Shown here: positions 26,045 through 35,200 of the stretch, one piece after another
Position numbering within the stretch: position 1 is the first letter of the stretch
Layout of the letters: each line of letters starts with the position of its first letter
DNA from: JANQTF01 sp036835375
Lineage (GTDB): Bacteria > Bacteroidota > Bacteroidia > J057
Reading direction: 5' to 3'
NCBI GenBank assembly: GCA_036835375.1
Contig: DAITMB010000014.1
Location: 1-62,542 of the forward strand
DNA: 62,542 nt
The notes under the pieces: generated by a model
The model's database searches: none
Seen by the model: the letters and a program-made list of their open reading frames with translations, nothing else
Told to the model about the DNA's origin: nothing
Position numbers and translations under genes: made by a program

Positions 26045-27157
26045 CTAGTTCTTGACCAGTTTCCAGCCACCAGTAGGTGGTAGGTGAATGGAGCCTGCTA
26101 CGACATCGTGTCGGGCCCCCGTCACGCTGGCGAGAGTACTGGACTTGCCCTCCAGCACCCTCAGACCCAAAAATGCGAAAATGATGGCCTCTTTGAATTC
26201 AATCCACTGCTGATCGATGTGCTGGTCGAGCTGCAAGCCAAGGGGAGCGAGTGCCTCTTCGATGCAGCGAAGCAGGAACCCATGGCGCCGCCCGCCCCCT
26301 GTCACCATGATGGACTGAGGTTCAGTGCCGAGGGGCGCAATCTCTGCGGCGATTTGTTCGGCGATGTGGCGGCAGAGGGTGTGCAAGAGGTCTGGCGGTG
26401 TAGCTTGCACTTGCTCCAAGAGCGGAATCATCGATTGTTCCATCCATTCCCAGCCGAGGGATTTAGGAGGTGGCACTTGATAATAGGCCAAGCCACGGAG
26501 CGCTTCAGCCAGTTCGGGGAGATAGCATCCACCTGCCGCAACCATACCTTCAGGATCATATTCTCCTCCAAAAGCTTGCCGATATACATGGTTGAGGATG
26601 AGGTTGCAGGCCGTGATATCAAAGGCTTGATCTTTCCAGGTAAGATTGCAGATGCCGCCGAGGTTGAGAAACAGCTCATGTGAGGGGAAGAGATAACGCT
26701 CACCGAGTGGCACCAGTGGGGCTCCTTCCCCCCCGAGCGCCACGTCTTTGTTGCGAAAATTGCTCAACAACGGACATGGAAGGTAACTAGCAATGGTCTC
26801 TCCGTCACCAATTTGGACCGTGAAGGACTTATGGGGTTGGTGAAAAATGGTCTGGCCATGACTCGCAACGAAATCTGGTGCTTTTGAAAGGCCTTGGAGA
26901 AAGGTCGCTATGGCTTCGCCCAGATAGTGCCCCAAGTAGATGTTTGTCTTGGCGAACACTTCCGCAGACTGGGTGGGCAAATGACGAATCCTGTTACGCC
27001 ATACCTCATCCAGAGCTACTGTTTCTGCCGCCTCTATTGCGAATCGGTAGCCATCTTCGGCTACAGTAAATTCGCAACACACCAAATCGATGCCGTCAAG
27101 GGACGTGCCTGTCATGACGCCCACTCCTCGGAGGGTTATAGCTGGTCGATCTACCAT
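26045..27157 (-). CDS. anmK: Anhydro-N-acetylmuramic acid kinase
   Basis: The 370-residue kinase converts 1,6-anhydro-MurNAc from cell-wall turnover into MurNAc-6-phosphate. The N-terminal signature GVMTGTSLDGIDLV is diagnostic. Further conserved segments are FVASHGQTIFHQP, VQIGDGETIA, NFRNKDVALGGEGAPLVP, FLNLGGICNLTW and the C-terminal VTGGGRRHGFLL and WIEFKEAIIFAFLG. Length equals the family norm. It stands alone on the minus strand, divergent from the SulP transporter; no murQ etherase is next to it. Confidence 0.95.
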   Translation of the reverse strand: MVDRPAITLRGVGVMTGTSLDGIDLVCCEFTVAEDGYRFAIEAAETVALDEVWRNRIRHLPTQSAEVFAKTNIYLGHYLGEAIATFLQGLSKAPDFVASHGQTIFHQPHKSFTVQIGDGETIASYLPCPLLSNFRNKDVALGGEGAPLVPLGERYLFPSHELFLNLGGICNLTWKDQAFDITACNLILNHVYRQAFGGEYDPEGMVAAGGCYLPELAEALRGLAYYQVPPPKSLGWEWMEQSMIPLLEQVQATPPDLLHTLCRHIAEQIAAEIAPLGTEPQSIMVTGGGRRHGFLLRCIEEALAPLGLQLDQHIDQQWIEFKEAIIFAFLGLRVLEGKSSTLASVTGARHDVVAGSIHLPPTGGWKLVKN

Positions 27158-27374
27158 AAATCACTGCTAGCAAATAAGATGAATGGGTGAGGAAGGTCTC
27201 ATGTCAAGGGATTCTTCGCATTTTCCAAACGAAAGCACGGAGATTTTTGCTCCTTTACAAAAGTATCTTCTTTTGTACATGGGTGTCGTCGTCACCCTAT
27301 AAAAAAAATGACGGAATACGAGTCAGTCGCAGCACGAACCATACCAACAACCATCACGCAAATTCCTGCATTCT

Positions 27375-29018
27375 ATGAAAACACCGTCCCCACTTCGCTT
27401 GATGAAGCTAAGTCTATTTGCCAACATTCGCTATGATCTCCCTGCGGGATTGGTCGTCTTTTTGGTGGCCCTGCCGCTATGTTTGGGCATTGCCTTGGCT
27501 TCCCAAGGGACTGTCGATGGGGCACCCATGTTTTCCGGCCTGCTTGCCGGGATTCTGGGAGGAATGGTGATTCCGTTGATCAGTCGCTCTTCGCTAAGTG
27601 TGAGCGGCCCGGCTGCGGGGCTGATTGCGATCGTGATTGTGGGGATCGATAGCGTAGGAAGCTGGGAGGCCTTTCTCGTGGCTGTGTTTCTTGGCGGCAT
27701 AATCCAAATCGGCCTAGGGGCGCTCAAGGCTGGTGCCATCGCTTACTTTTTTCCCACCTCGGTGATCAAAGGGATGCTGGCAGCCATTGGGTTGATCCTC
27801 ATTCGCAAGCAGTTGCCTCATGCATTTGGTCTAGACATAGAGGACTTTGATACGCAGTTCAACATAGTCAACACGATCGCCATTTTTAAGGAGCTTGTGA
27901 TTGACAAGCACTATGAAGTAGGTGCGACAGTCATCAGTGTGATCAGCATATTGATCTTGATCCTGTGGGAGAAGACCAAGCTCAAATCGATCTCTTGGCT
28001 GCCGAGCGCGCTTGTGGTCGTGGTCGTGGGCACTGTACTCAATATTTTGTATAAGGGGATTATGCCAGACTGGTACTTGATCGGGGCCACATACGATGCT
28101 GCCGGCAATGTGCTCGATAATGGGCACTTGGTCTCCCTTCCGCTTTCGCTGGTGGAAAGGGGAATCGGCGGATTTTTTGAAGAGATCACATTCCCGGATT
28201 GGTCCGTCTTGGGAAATCCTACTGTCTATACCCTGGCGATCACCATCGGTCTAGTGGCCAGCGTAGAGACGCTTCTTTCAGTAGAAGCCGCCGATAAATT
28301 AGATCCTTACAAACGTCAGACCCCGCTCAACCGAGAGCTTCTGGCTCAAGGAGTAGCCAACGTTCTGGCAGGTCTGCTGGGAGGGTTGCCTATCACCGCG
28401 GTGATTGTGAGGTCCAGTGCCAATGTGAACGCCGGGGGGCGCACCCGCTTGTCGGCATTTTTTCACGGAGTCTTTCTGTTTCTTTCGGTAATTTTCATTG
28501 CCGGAGTTCTCAACCTCATACCACTCGGCTGTCTGGCAGCCATTCTACTACTGATTGGTTACAAGCTTTCCCACCCGAAGCTCTACAGGTCGATGTATAG
28601 AAATGGGATGAATCAATTTCTCCCCTTCCTAGTCACAGTAATCGCAGTCTTGGCGACCGATCTGCTCATCGGCATTGCAATCGGAACGACTGTGGGAATT
28701 GCCTTCACCATTCGTGCCAATTTCCGTGCGTCTATCATCACCAAGCGGGAGGGAGACCACACAATGATCACCTTCAAGAAGGATGTTTCTTTTCTCAATA
28801 AGGCCATTCTCTCCAAGGCGCTTGGAGAAATTCCATCTGGCACCAAGGTCAGCATCGACGGCTCGGGCGTAGCATTTATCGATCATGACATTCAGGAGAT
28901 TTTGAGCGAATTTCAGATCAGGGCAAAAGAGTCTGATATCGAACTCACCATCATCGGGGTCAATCCCGAAGATGCCCGCATGCCTAGCTTGTTTGCCAAA
29001 CAAGGCGACATGTTGTAA
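27375..29018 (+). CDS. SulP-family anion transporter with C-terminal STAS domain
   Basis: The 547-residue transporter has 10-12 transmembrane helices. The SulP motif YDLPAGLVVFLVALPLCLGIALASQG is represented near residue 20 (YDLPAGLVVFLVALPLCLG). PMFSGLLAGILGG and LSVSGPAAGLIAIV, the anion-binding helices, follow, and TAVIVRSSANVNAGGRT is the core second signature. A STAS domain at about 450-540 includes SIDGSGVAFIDHDI. The transported ion (bicarbonate, sulphate or another) cannot be read from sequence. It is divergent from anmK and separated from the convergent Sua5 gene by a strong hairpin. Confidence 0.9.
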   Translation: MKTPSPLRLMKLSLFANIRYDLPAGLVVFLVALPLCLGIALASQGTVDGAPMFSGLLAGILGGMVIPLISRSSLSVSGPAAGLIAIVIVGIDSVGSWEAFLVAVFLGGIIQIGLGALKAGAIAYFFPTSVIKGMLAAIGLILIRKQLPHAFGLDIEDFDTQFNIVNTIAIFKELVIDKHYEVGATVISVISILILILWEKTKLKSISWLPSALVVVVVGTVLNILYKGIMPDWYLIGATYDAAGNVLDNGHLVSLPLSLVERGIGGFFEEITFPDWSVLGNPTVYTLAITIGLVASVETLLSVEAADKLDPYKRQTPLNRELLAQGVANVLAGLLGGLPITAVIVRSSANVNAGGRTRLSAFFHGVFLFLSVIFIAGVLNLIPLGCLAAILLLIGYKLSHPKLYRSMYRNGMNQFLPFLVTVIAVLATDLLIGIAIGTTVGIAFTIRANFRASIITKREGDHTMITFKKDVSFLNKAILSKALGEIPSGTKVSIDGSGVAFIDHDIQEILSEFQIRAKESDIELTIIGVNPEDARMPSLFAKQGDML

Positions 29019-29076
29019 TCGAGCTTTCGCTAAACTTTCCTTTATAAGGGGATCTTTTGACAAGACATGGCTCAAC

Positions 29077-29118
29077 GGAAAGCGTTCGCGAAGCTTTAGG
29101 GGCTTGCGAACGCTTTCC
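29077..29118. terminator. Hairpin between the convergent SulP and Sua5/YrdC genes
   Basis: A perfect 13-bp stem (GGAAAGCGTTCGC with its complement) with a small inner AAGC/GCTT extension. It lies 59 bases after the SulP stop and 27 bases from the end of the minus-strand gene. No clear U-tract follows, so it may act as an mRNA 3' stabiliser. Confidence 0.6.
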
Positions 29119-29144
29119 TGTATGAAGACCGTCGAAATAGATGA

Positions 29145-29789
29145 TTATTCAGCCGAGTCGGAGAGCATCAACCCAAGTGGCTCCAAGGGGCCGGCTCCCA
29201 CGCGAATGATTTCAATGTTGTCTTCGCCCTCACTGCCATCGATCACGGTAGAAACCAGGGTGCCACCGGCTCCGCCGTCGATGACAAGGTCCACTTGCGA
29301 CCGAAAGCGATCGTAAATCAAGCTCGGATCGGTGTTGAAGTCATCCTCCTCGTGCAAAGGGATCGTGAGGGAGGCAATCGGATGACCAAGTTCTTTGGCC
29401 AGGGCGATGGGGATTTTATGAGCAGGTACCCGAATACCAAATGTTTTTTTGCGCTGGAAGTGCCGGGGAATTTCTTTAGAAGCTTGTAAAATGAATGTGT
29501 AGGGTCCCGGAAGCGCGCTTCTCATGATCTTGTACATCGGTGTCGTGACATGCAGCGCATAGGTCCCTATGATGGCGATGTCTTCACACACGCAGGTGAG
29601 ATGGGCTTTTTCGGGATCAATGCCCTTGAGGCGGCAGAGAGCCTGCACGGCCTTTTTGTTGTGAATGTCGCAGCCCAGGGCATAGGTCGTGTCTGTAGGA
29701 TAAATGATGAGACCGCCAATGCGCAAGATCTCTACAGCCTGCTCGATCGCTTTGGGCTGAGGGTTTTCAGGATGGATGGATAGAAACAT
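29145..29789 (-). CDS. L-threonylcarbamoyladenylate synthase (Sua5/YciO/YrdC family)
   Basis: The 214-residue protein belongs to the family that makes threonylcarbamoyl-AMP for the t6A tRNA modification. Conserved segments are GGLIIYPTDTTYALGCDI, AVQALCRLKGIDPEKAHL, PGPYTFILQASKEIP and the C-terminal IDGGAGGTLVSTVIDGS. The length fits YciO-like members without the long Sua5 C-terminal domain. Whether this is the housekeeping enzyme or a YciO paralogue is uncertain, so no symbol is given. Single gene, minus strand, convergent with SulP. Confidence 0.9.
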   Translation of the reverse strand: MFLSIHPENPQPKAIEQAVEILRIGGLIIYPTDTTYALGCDIHNKKAVQALCRLKGIDPEKAHLTCVCEDIAIIGTYALHVTTPMYKIMRSALPGPYTFILQASKEIPRHFQRKKTFGIRVPAHKIPIALAKELGHPIASLTIPLHEEDDFNTDPSLIYDRFRSQVDLVIDGGAGGTLVSTVIDGSEGEDNIEIIRVGAGPLEPLGLMLSDSAE

Positions 29790-29933
29790 ACAGTGAATGA
29801 ATGTGGAATAATGAATTCGTCAATAGCTCTTGGGACCCTTTGGTGTCCCTTCGAAACCGCCAGAAGATAGGACTTCGAGGAAGTATCTGCAATAGAATCC
29901 AGAAGGTAGCAAATTCTCCATCAGTTTTACTGG

Positions 29934-29964
29934 TTGGAAAGCCCCAATAATCCTTCTATTTTTG
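29934..29964 (+). promoter_or_regulatory. Bacteroidota-type promoter of the outer-membrane protein gene
   Basis: TTG (29934-29936), a 20-nt spacer and TATTTTTG (29957-29964). The predicted start site near 29971 gives a leader of about 45 nt before ATG 30016. Confidence 0.6.
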
Positions 29965-30015
29965 AAAATGTCCGCATCAACTTCCGGGCTTTATTCACGA
30001 TTGCAGAAACTCCTT

Positions 30016-30945
30016 ATGAAACTTCAACGCGCTTGCTTGCTGTGCCTGATTCTTGGACTGGGAATGCCCGCTGTGATGGCACAAAAGGGTCTCAAGATTG
30101 GTGGCTTTTTCCTGCCTCAGACTTCGTTCTTGTACAATGAAGCCGATTTCAACCTCGACGAGGACCTGTATGAGATCGAATTCCTGCCGAGCATGGCAGG
30201 CGGTCTTCAGGTCGGGTATCACTTCAACAAAATCATCGGGATTCGCTTAAACGTCATCTATTCCCAAGAAGGGGGTAGGTACTCGGTGAGGAGAGATTTT
30301 GATGAGCGGGACGATTTTACTACTAGACTCTCGTATATCAAAGTACCTTTCTTGATCGGATTTAACACCAGCCCCGTCAACAGCAAGGTCCAATTTGCGA
30401 TGTATGCGGGCATTCAAGGAAACATGTTGACGCGCGCTTCGACTTACTTCAGCAATCCTACCTACTTGGCACCCAGCCCCGAAGGCGCCTATCGATTGCC
30501 TGCTACCCGTGACTTATATGAGCAGTGGACTTACAGTGCAGTGCTCGACCTCGGGGTGGACATCTTCCTTACGCCCAACACGGCATTCAACTTGCGGATG
30601 CGCGGCGACTTGGGACTCACAGACAGTGAAAATAAGGATGCTTCCTACCAATTTGCTTCTGAAGGCCAATTTGCCTCCGCACCCTACTGGGAATGGCAGC
30701 GCACTGCCCGCGCTGGTGCCAATGCACAGCCTCAGACTGAAACCTTTCCGCTCAATGTCGGACTGCTGTTTGGCGTGACATACACTGTCCGCAGTGCCGA
30801 TAAGCCAGTGGGCACTGCCGCGCCAGCCAAGCCTTCTCGCAAGGAACAACGTGCGCAGAAAAGAGCTGTGAAGGAACTTGAAGACCCTAAGCCAGCCAAA
30901 GAAGAAAAGTCGAAAAAGGGCAAAAAGAAAAAGGGCAAAAAGTAA
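30016..30945 (+). CDS. Outer-membrane beta-barrel protein with a lysine-rich C-terminal tail
   Basis: The 309-residue protein has a signal peptide (MKLQRACLLCLILGLGMPAVMAQ) and a PorT/OmpW-like beta-barrel of about 230 residues with alternating strands (IGIRLNVIYSQEGGRYSV, LSYIKVPFLIGFNTSP, SKVQFAMYAGIQGNMLT, VDIFLTPNTAFNLRMRG, LNVGLLFGVTYTV). After the barrel comes a charged tail of about 50 residues ending KSKKGKKKKGKK. Most barrels end in an aromatic residue, so the tail is unusual and could reach into the periplasm to touch peptidoglycan or nucleic acid. I preferred ATG 30016 because it begins the signal peptide, and a promoter lies 52 nt before. The gene precedes ruvA by 164 nt. Confidence 0.82.
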   Translation: MKLQRACLLCLILGLGMPAVMAQKGLKIGGFFLPQTSFLYNEADFNLDEDLYEIEFLPSMAGGLQVGYHFNKIIGIRLNVIYSQEGGRYSVRRDFDERDDFTTRLSYIKVPFLIGFNTSPVNSKVQFAMYAGIQGNMLTRASTYFSNPTYLAPSPEGAYRLPATRDLYEQWTYSAVLDLGVDIFLTPNTAFNLRMRGDLGLTDSENKDASYQFASEGQFASAPYWEWQRTARAGANAQPQTETFPLNVGLLFGVTYTVRSADKPVGTAAPAKPSRKEQRAQKRAVKELEDPKPAKEEKSKKGKKKKGKK

Positions 30946-31109
30946 TCTAAGCGTACATCATTCCTTCTTCTTTCCGATCAGCAGACGACCTTATTCTTCG
31001 GTGAGACAAGGCCACCCCTCCGTCATACCATTCCGAGGTGATCCTTAGCGCCGCCCGGAGAACTGTTGATGCAGAATGATCTCCATTTCCCATTGTTTTT
31101 GCTTTTCTG

Positions 31110-31709
31110 ATGATCGCTTACATTCGAGGAGAATTATCCCATCTGGAGCCATCCCTCGCCATCGTCGATTGCGGTGGTGTGGGATATGGGCTTCGTATCT
31201 CGCTAAATACCTACCAGGAGATTCAAGGAAAAAAAGAGGTACAACTCTGGACCTACTTCCAAGTGCGGGAAGATGCGCAGGTGCTGTTTGCTTTTTCAGA
31301 CAAAACAGAGAAGAAGCTCTTTGAGTTGCTCATCTCCGTCTCTGGTGTTGGAGGAAATACAGCATTGATGATTCTCTCGAGCCTCAGCCCGGGAGAACTC
31401 CTGGAGGCGATTCGCTTGGAGCATACCCATGTCTTGAAGCACATCAAAGGGATCGGTGTCAAAACTGCCGGGCGGATCGTCTTGGAGCTCAAAGACAAGG
31501 TGGACACAATCAGCGATGGCTCCGTGGCTGGCGTCGCCAACATACCAATGGGTGGAGCCGAGCAAAAGAAAAACGATGCGCTACAAGCGCTTCAGCAATT
31601 GGGAATGCCCAAGGCGACGATGATCAAGCGAGTGGAGCAAATTATTCAGGAGCAAGGAAATGGTGTTTCTGTGGAAGAAATTATCAAGCTGGCACTCCGA
31701 AATGGGTAA
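31110..31709 (+). CDS. ruvA: Holliday junction DNA helicase subunit RuvA
   Basis: The 199-residue protein binds four-way junctions and, with RuvB, drives branch migration. Domain I starts MIAYIRGELSHLEPSLAIVD. The acidic pin region and helix-hairpin-helix motifs are in domain II (LISVSGVGGNTALMIL and LKHIKGIGVKTAGRIVLELKDK). The C-terminal RuvB-binding domain (DALQALQQLGM) follows a linker. Length is normal. No ruvB or ruvC is adjacent. It lies 573 bases upstream of sprA, the gene order seen in some other Bacteroidota. Confidence 0.97.
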   Translation: MIAYIRGELSHLEPSLAIVDCGGVGYGLRISLNTYQEIQGKKEVQLWTYFQVREDAQVLFAFSDKTEKKLFELLISVSGVGGNTALMILSSLSPGELLEAIRLEHTHVLKHIKGIGVKTAGRIVLELKDKVDTISDGSVAGVANIPMGGAEQKKNDALQALQQLGMPKATMIKRVEQIIQEQGNGVSVEEIIKLALRNG

Positions 31710-32282
31710 GAAGACCCGGCGATCTGTCTGGTATTTCGCTACTCTCAAATCGGGAGGCAAACTGGTGATCGCCTCAAGGCATCTTTTTTATTAGACCCAG
31801 GGCACCATTGAGGCAACGCAATCGTTATCTGCGCCTGAAGCAGGTTAAGACAAAAGATTTCTACTCCTGTGGTTGCGCGCTTACCTTTCCGATGTCTTTC
31901 CTACGTCAGTAGGTGAATACTTTTGCCCTTTGTATGTACAGGGGATTTTCTATGTTTGCATCCTCTACTCACGACTATAAATAACTTTTTTACCTCACGC
32001 CCCAGACAATCTCCTACATTTTTCTGTTGCCTATGATAAAAGCTGTACGCCAAGGGCCTAATTGACAATTTGACATTCGATGCGAGGAAAGCGCCAAGGC
32101 TCCTTCAAAGCCATGGCTTACCCATGTTTTTCTTCACACCTGCCTGAGCATTGAACCGCTCAAAAGGGACAAGTAGGTGAAAAGAAATCGAAAAATTCAT
32201 GGGGAAAGCGCGGTCGAGCGTGTCGCGGGCAGTCAAATTGATTTCAAAAGGCTTTACACGTCAAGATTAAACAGGAGGAGCA
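31710..32282 (+). promoter_or_regulatory. Leader region of sprA with a consensus promoter (31929-31958) and ribosome binding site (32273-32280)
   Basis: No gene is visible in these 573 bases. TTTG (31929-31932), an 18-nt spacer and TATGTTTG (31951-31958) form a promoter matching the Bacteroidota consensus. It predicts an untranslated leader of about 315 nt before sprA, much longer than the 45-100 nt leaders of the other promoters found here. AGGAGGAG at 32273-32280 is an unusually perfect Shine-Dalgarno sequence for this phylum and selects the TTG at 32283. A 7-bp inverted repeat (GCCTCAA/TTGAGGC, around 31772-31816) near the ruvA end is weak. Confidence 0.55.
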
Positions 32283-35200
32283 TTGTCTAAGTTCAGCCTA
32301 ATCATGGTTTTTTCGGCCTTCACCTGGTGGTTTGCTGGGGAAGGTGACAAGCGCTACGTGGCCACCTCGTCCACGGAATCCTCTTGGAAGGAGATCAGGG
32401 ATTCTTGGGGGTATCCAGAGCGATATTGGGAAGCAGATACACCGGTCATCCACAACCCAAACAATCGAATCGGGGATCCTACTCGCCAAGATTATGTGAC
32501 TCCTATCCAGCTTGGGATGCCGCGCAACTATTCCGCGCAGTTTCAGCTCGACAGCACCCGCCTTGGATACAATATTTATGAGCGAATGGGAAAAGTGGAC
32601 ATTCGCCCGCCTTCCTATATCTCATACAAAGACTATCTGGAATATCGGCGCCAGCAAGGGGTAGAGGAATACTTTCGCGAAAAGTCCCTTGCAAACAATC
32701 GAGTCGAAGGGGGAGGATTGGAGTTGAACATTGATGCGGGCGAACTGACCGATGTATTCGGCGGAGGACCCATCTCGATTCGCCCTACCGGGCTAGCTAG
32801 CCTGAGTTTTTCCATTGATAACAACAAGACCGATAACCCCAACCTGCCTATCCGGCAGCAGAGCACGACCATCTTCAACTTTGACCAGATCATCCAGCTC
32901 GGCGTAATCGGGCAAATTGGAAAAAAGCTGAAGCTGAATGTCAACTTTGATACCCAGGCAAGTTTTGACTTTGAAAATGAGCTCAAGCTCGAGCACACAG
33001 GGACCGAAGATCAGATTTTGCAGAAAATCGAGGCGGGAAATGTGAGCATGAGGCTGGGGAATTCGCTCATTCAAGGGCGCCAAAATCTTTTCGGGATCAA
33101 GACACGGCTACGATTCGGACCTGTGTACTTCACTGCCATTGGCTCACTGGAGCGCGGAAAAGTCGAGTCCATCAACATCTCAGGTGGAGGGGCCATCGAA
33201 ACGCCCTTCGAAAAAGGCGGAAGCGATTATGACATGAATCGGCACTTCTTTCTCTCGCACTATTTTCGTTCCCGATTTGAAGACGCGTTGAGAGATCTAC
33301 CCGTGATTCGCTCTACTGCCCGAATCAACAGGATTGAGATCTGGGTGGAGCAGCAGGGAGCTACCAGTAATACCCGCAATGCGGTAGGGTTCATGGACCT
33401 TGGCGAAAACAGTAACCCTGCTTCCGACGGAGGACGCGGGGTTTTGTACAACCCCGCCTTGCAGCCAAGTGCGACCACCGCATTCCCCGATAATAATGCC
33501 AACAACCTTTTTTCTCTCTTGCAGGGATCTGCTGGCGCGAGAGAGCAGTCCTCCTCCAAAGGAGCCATTGAGGGGCTAGGGCTCAACATGACCAACACCG
33601 AGGACTTCCAAGTCTTGGGCAACATGCGTCGCCTCAATCCCAACGAATATACTGTCAACAACCAGCTCGGTTATATTTCATTGAATTCGCCCTTGCCCAC
33701 AGACCAGGTCCTCTTCGTCGCTTTCGACTACAGTGTCAATGGACAGACTTTTCAGGTGGGCGAGTTTTCAGACGATGTGCCCGCAAACGGCTTGAATTCC
33801 AATGTCGTATTCCTGAAAATGCTCAAGTCCTCGGTCTTGCGGGTGAACACGGGTAACAGACCTTACCCCGCTTGGGACTTGATGATGAAAAACATCTATA
33901 CCATCGGCTATGGGCTCAAGCAGGATGGGTTTTTCATGGACATCAAGTACGAATCCGGGACCAGTGCTGGGAAAATCAACTACCTCCCCAGCGGAGCAGT
34001 GGCCAACCGCCCGCTGATTCAGGTCATGGGGCTTGACCGCCTCACGAATCATACTGCACCCGGCGCGGATAACTATTTTGACTACATCGAAGGGGTGACT
34101 GTTGTCTCTGACCGAGGGTTGGTGATCTTTCCGGTGCTGGAGCCATTTGGAACCCACTTGGCGAATCAGCTCAACAACGATCCCAATCAGACAACGAACT
34201 ACGTGTTTCAGCCTCTGTATGACGACACCAAAGCTGCCGCTGAGCAAGATTTTCCGCAATTGAATCGATATACTCTGGAAGGATTTTACCGCTCGGCCAG
34301 CAGCTCGGAGATTTCGCTCAACACGTTTAACCTCGCTGAAGGCTCTGTGACTGTGACCGCAGGGGGCAGGCAACTCACAGAGGGCGTGGACTTTCAGGTA
34401 GATTATTTCGGAGGAAAGGTCACGATCATCAATCCTGCCATTCTCTCTTCGGGGCAAGACATTCAAGTCTCGTTTGAAAGCTCTGCACAGTATCAGGTGC
34501 AGACCAAAACCTTGCTGGGGGGCCGTGCGGAATATGCTCCTTCTCCCAACTTGCAGCTGGGCCTCACAGCGCTCAACCTGAGAGAGCAGCCATTCAACCA
34601 AAAGCTGACTCTCGGTGACGAGCCGGTCAATAACACCATCTGGGGTCTCGACGCGGTGTATCAAGACGAAGCACCACTCCTGACCAAGCTGGTCGATAAG
34701 CTCCCTTTAATCTCCACCAAGGCGCAGTCGAATGTGAATGCCGCAGTGGAATTTGCCCAGTTTATCCCTGGTGTGCCAGGCGTGATCAAGAATGATCGCG
34801 ACAATGGGATTGTCTATTTGGACGATTTTGAGGCTGCCGCTACGCCATATACCTTGCAAGGGGTCCAAAACTGGCATTTGGCTTCTTATCCAGAATACAA
34901 TCCCCGGCTCTATGATCCACGCACCGCGGCAGACTCTTTGTCTGGCAACTACACCCGGGCCAAGCTCTCTTGGTACCGCATTGACCAGACCCTTTACCAG
35001 CAGCGAGGTCTCAATATTCCTGATTCAGATCGAAGCAATAACTACACCCGCCAGATTCTTCCCCAAGAGATATTCCCCACAGCTTCCCGCGCTTTCGGGA
35101 ACAATATCCAGTTTACGTTTGACCTTCAATATGATCCTACCCAGCGGGGTCCTTACAATTATGTGACTTCGCAGACAAGGATAGACCCCGCCACGGGTAA

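Noticed and set aside
33768..34664. 298-codon minus-strand frame inside sprA
   Set aside because: It lies wholly within the SprA frame, which is conserved and continuous; long antisense frames are common in moderate-GC coding DNA.
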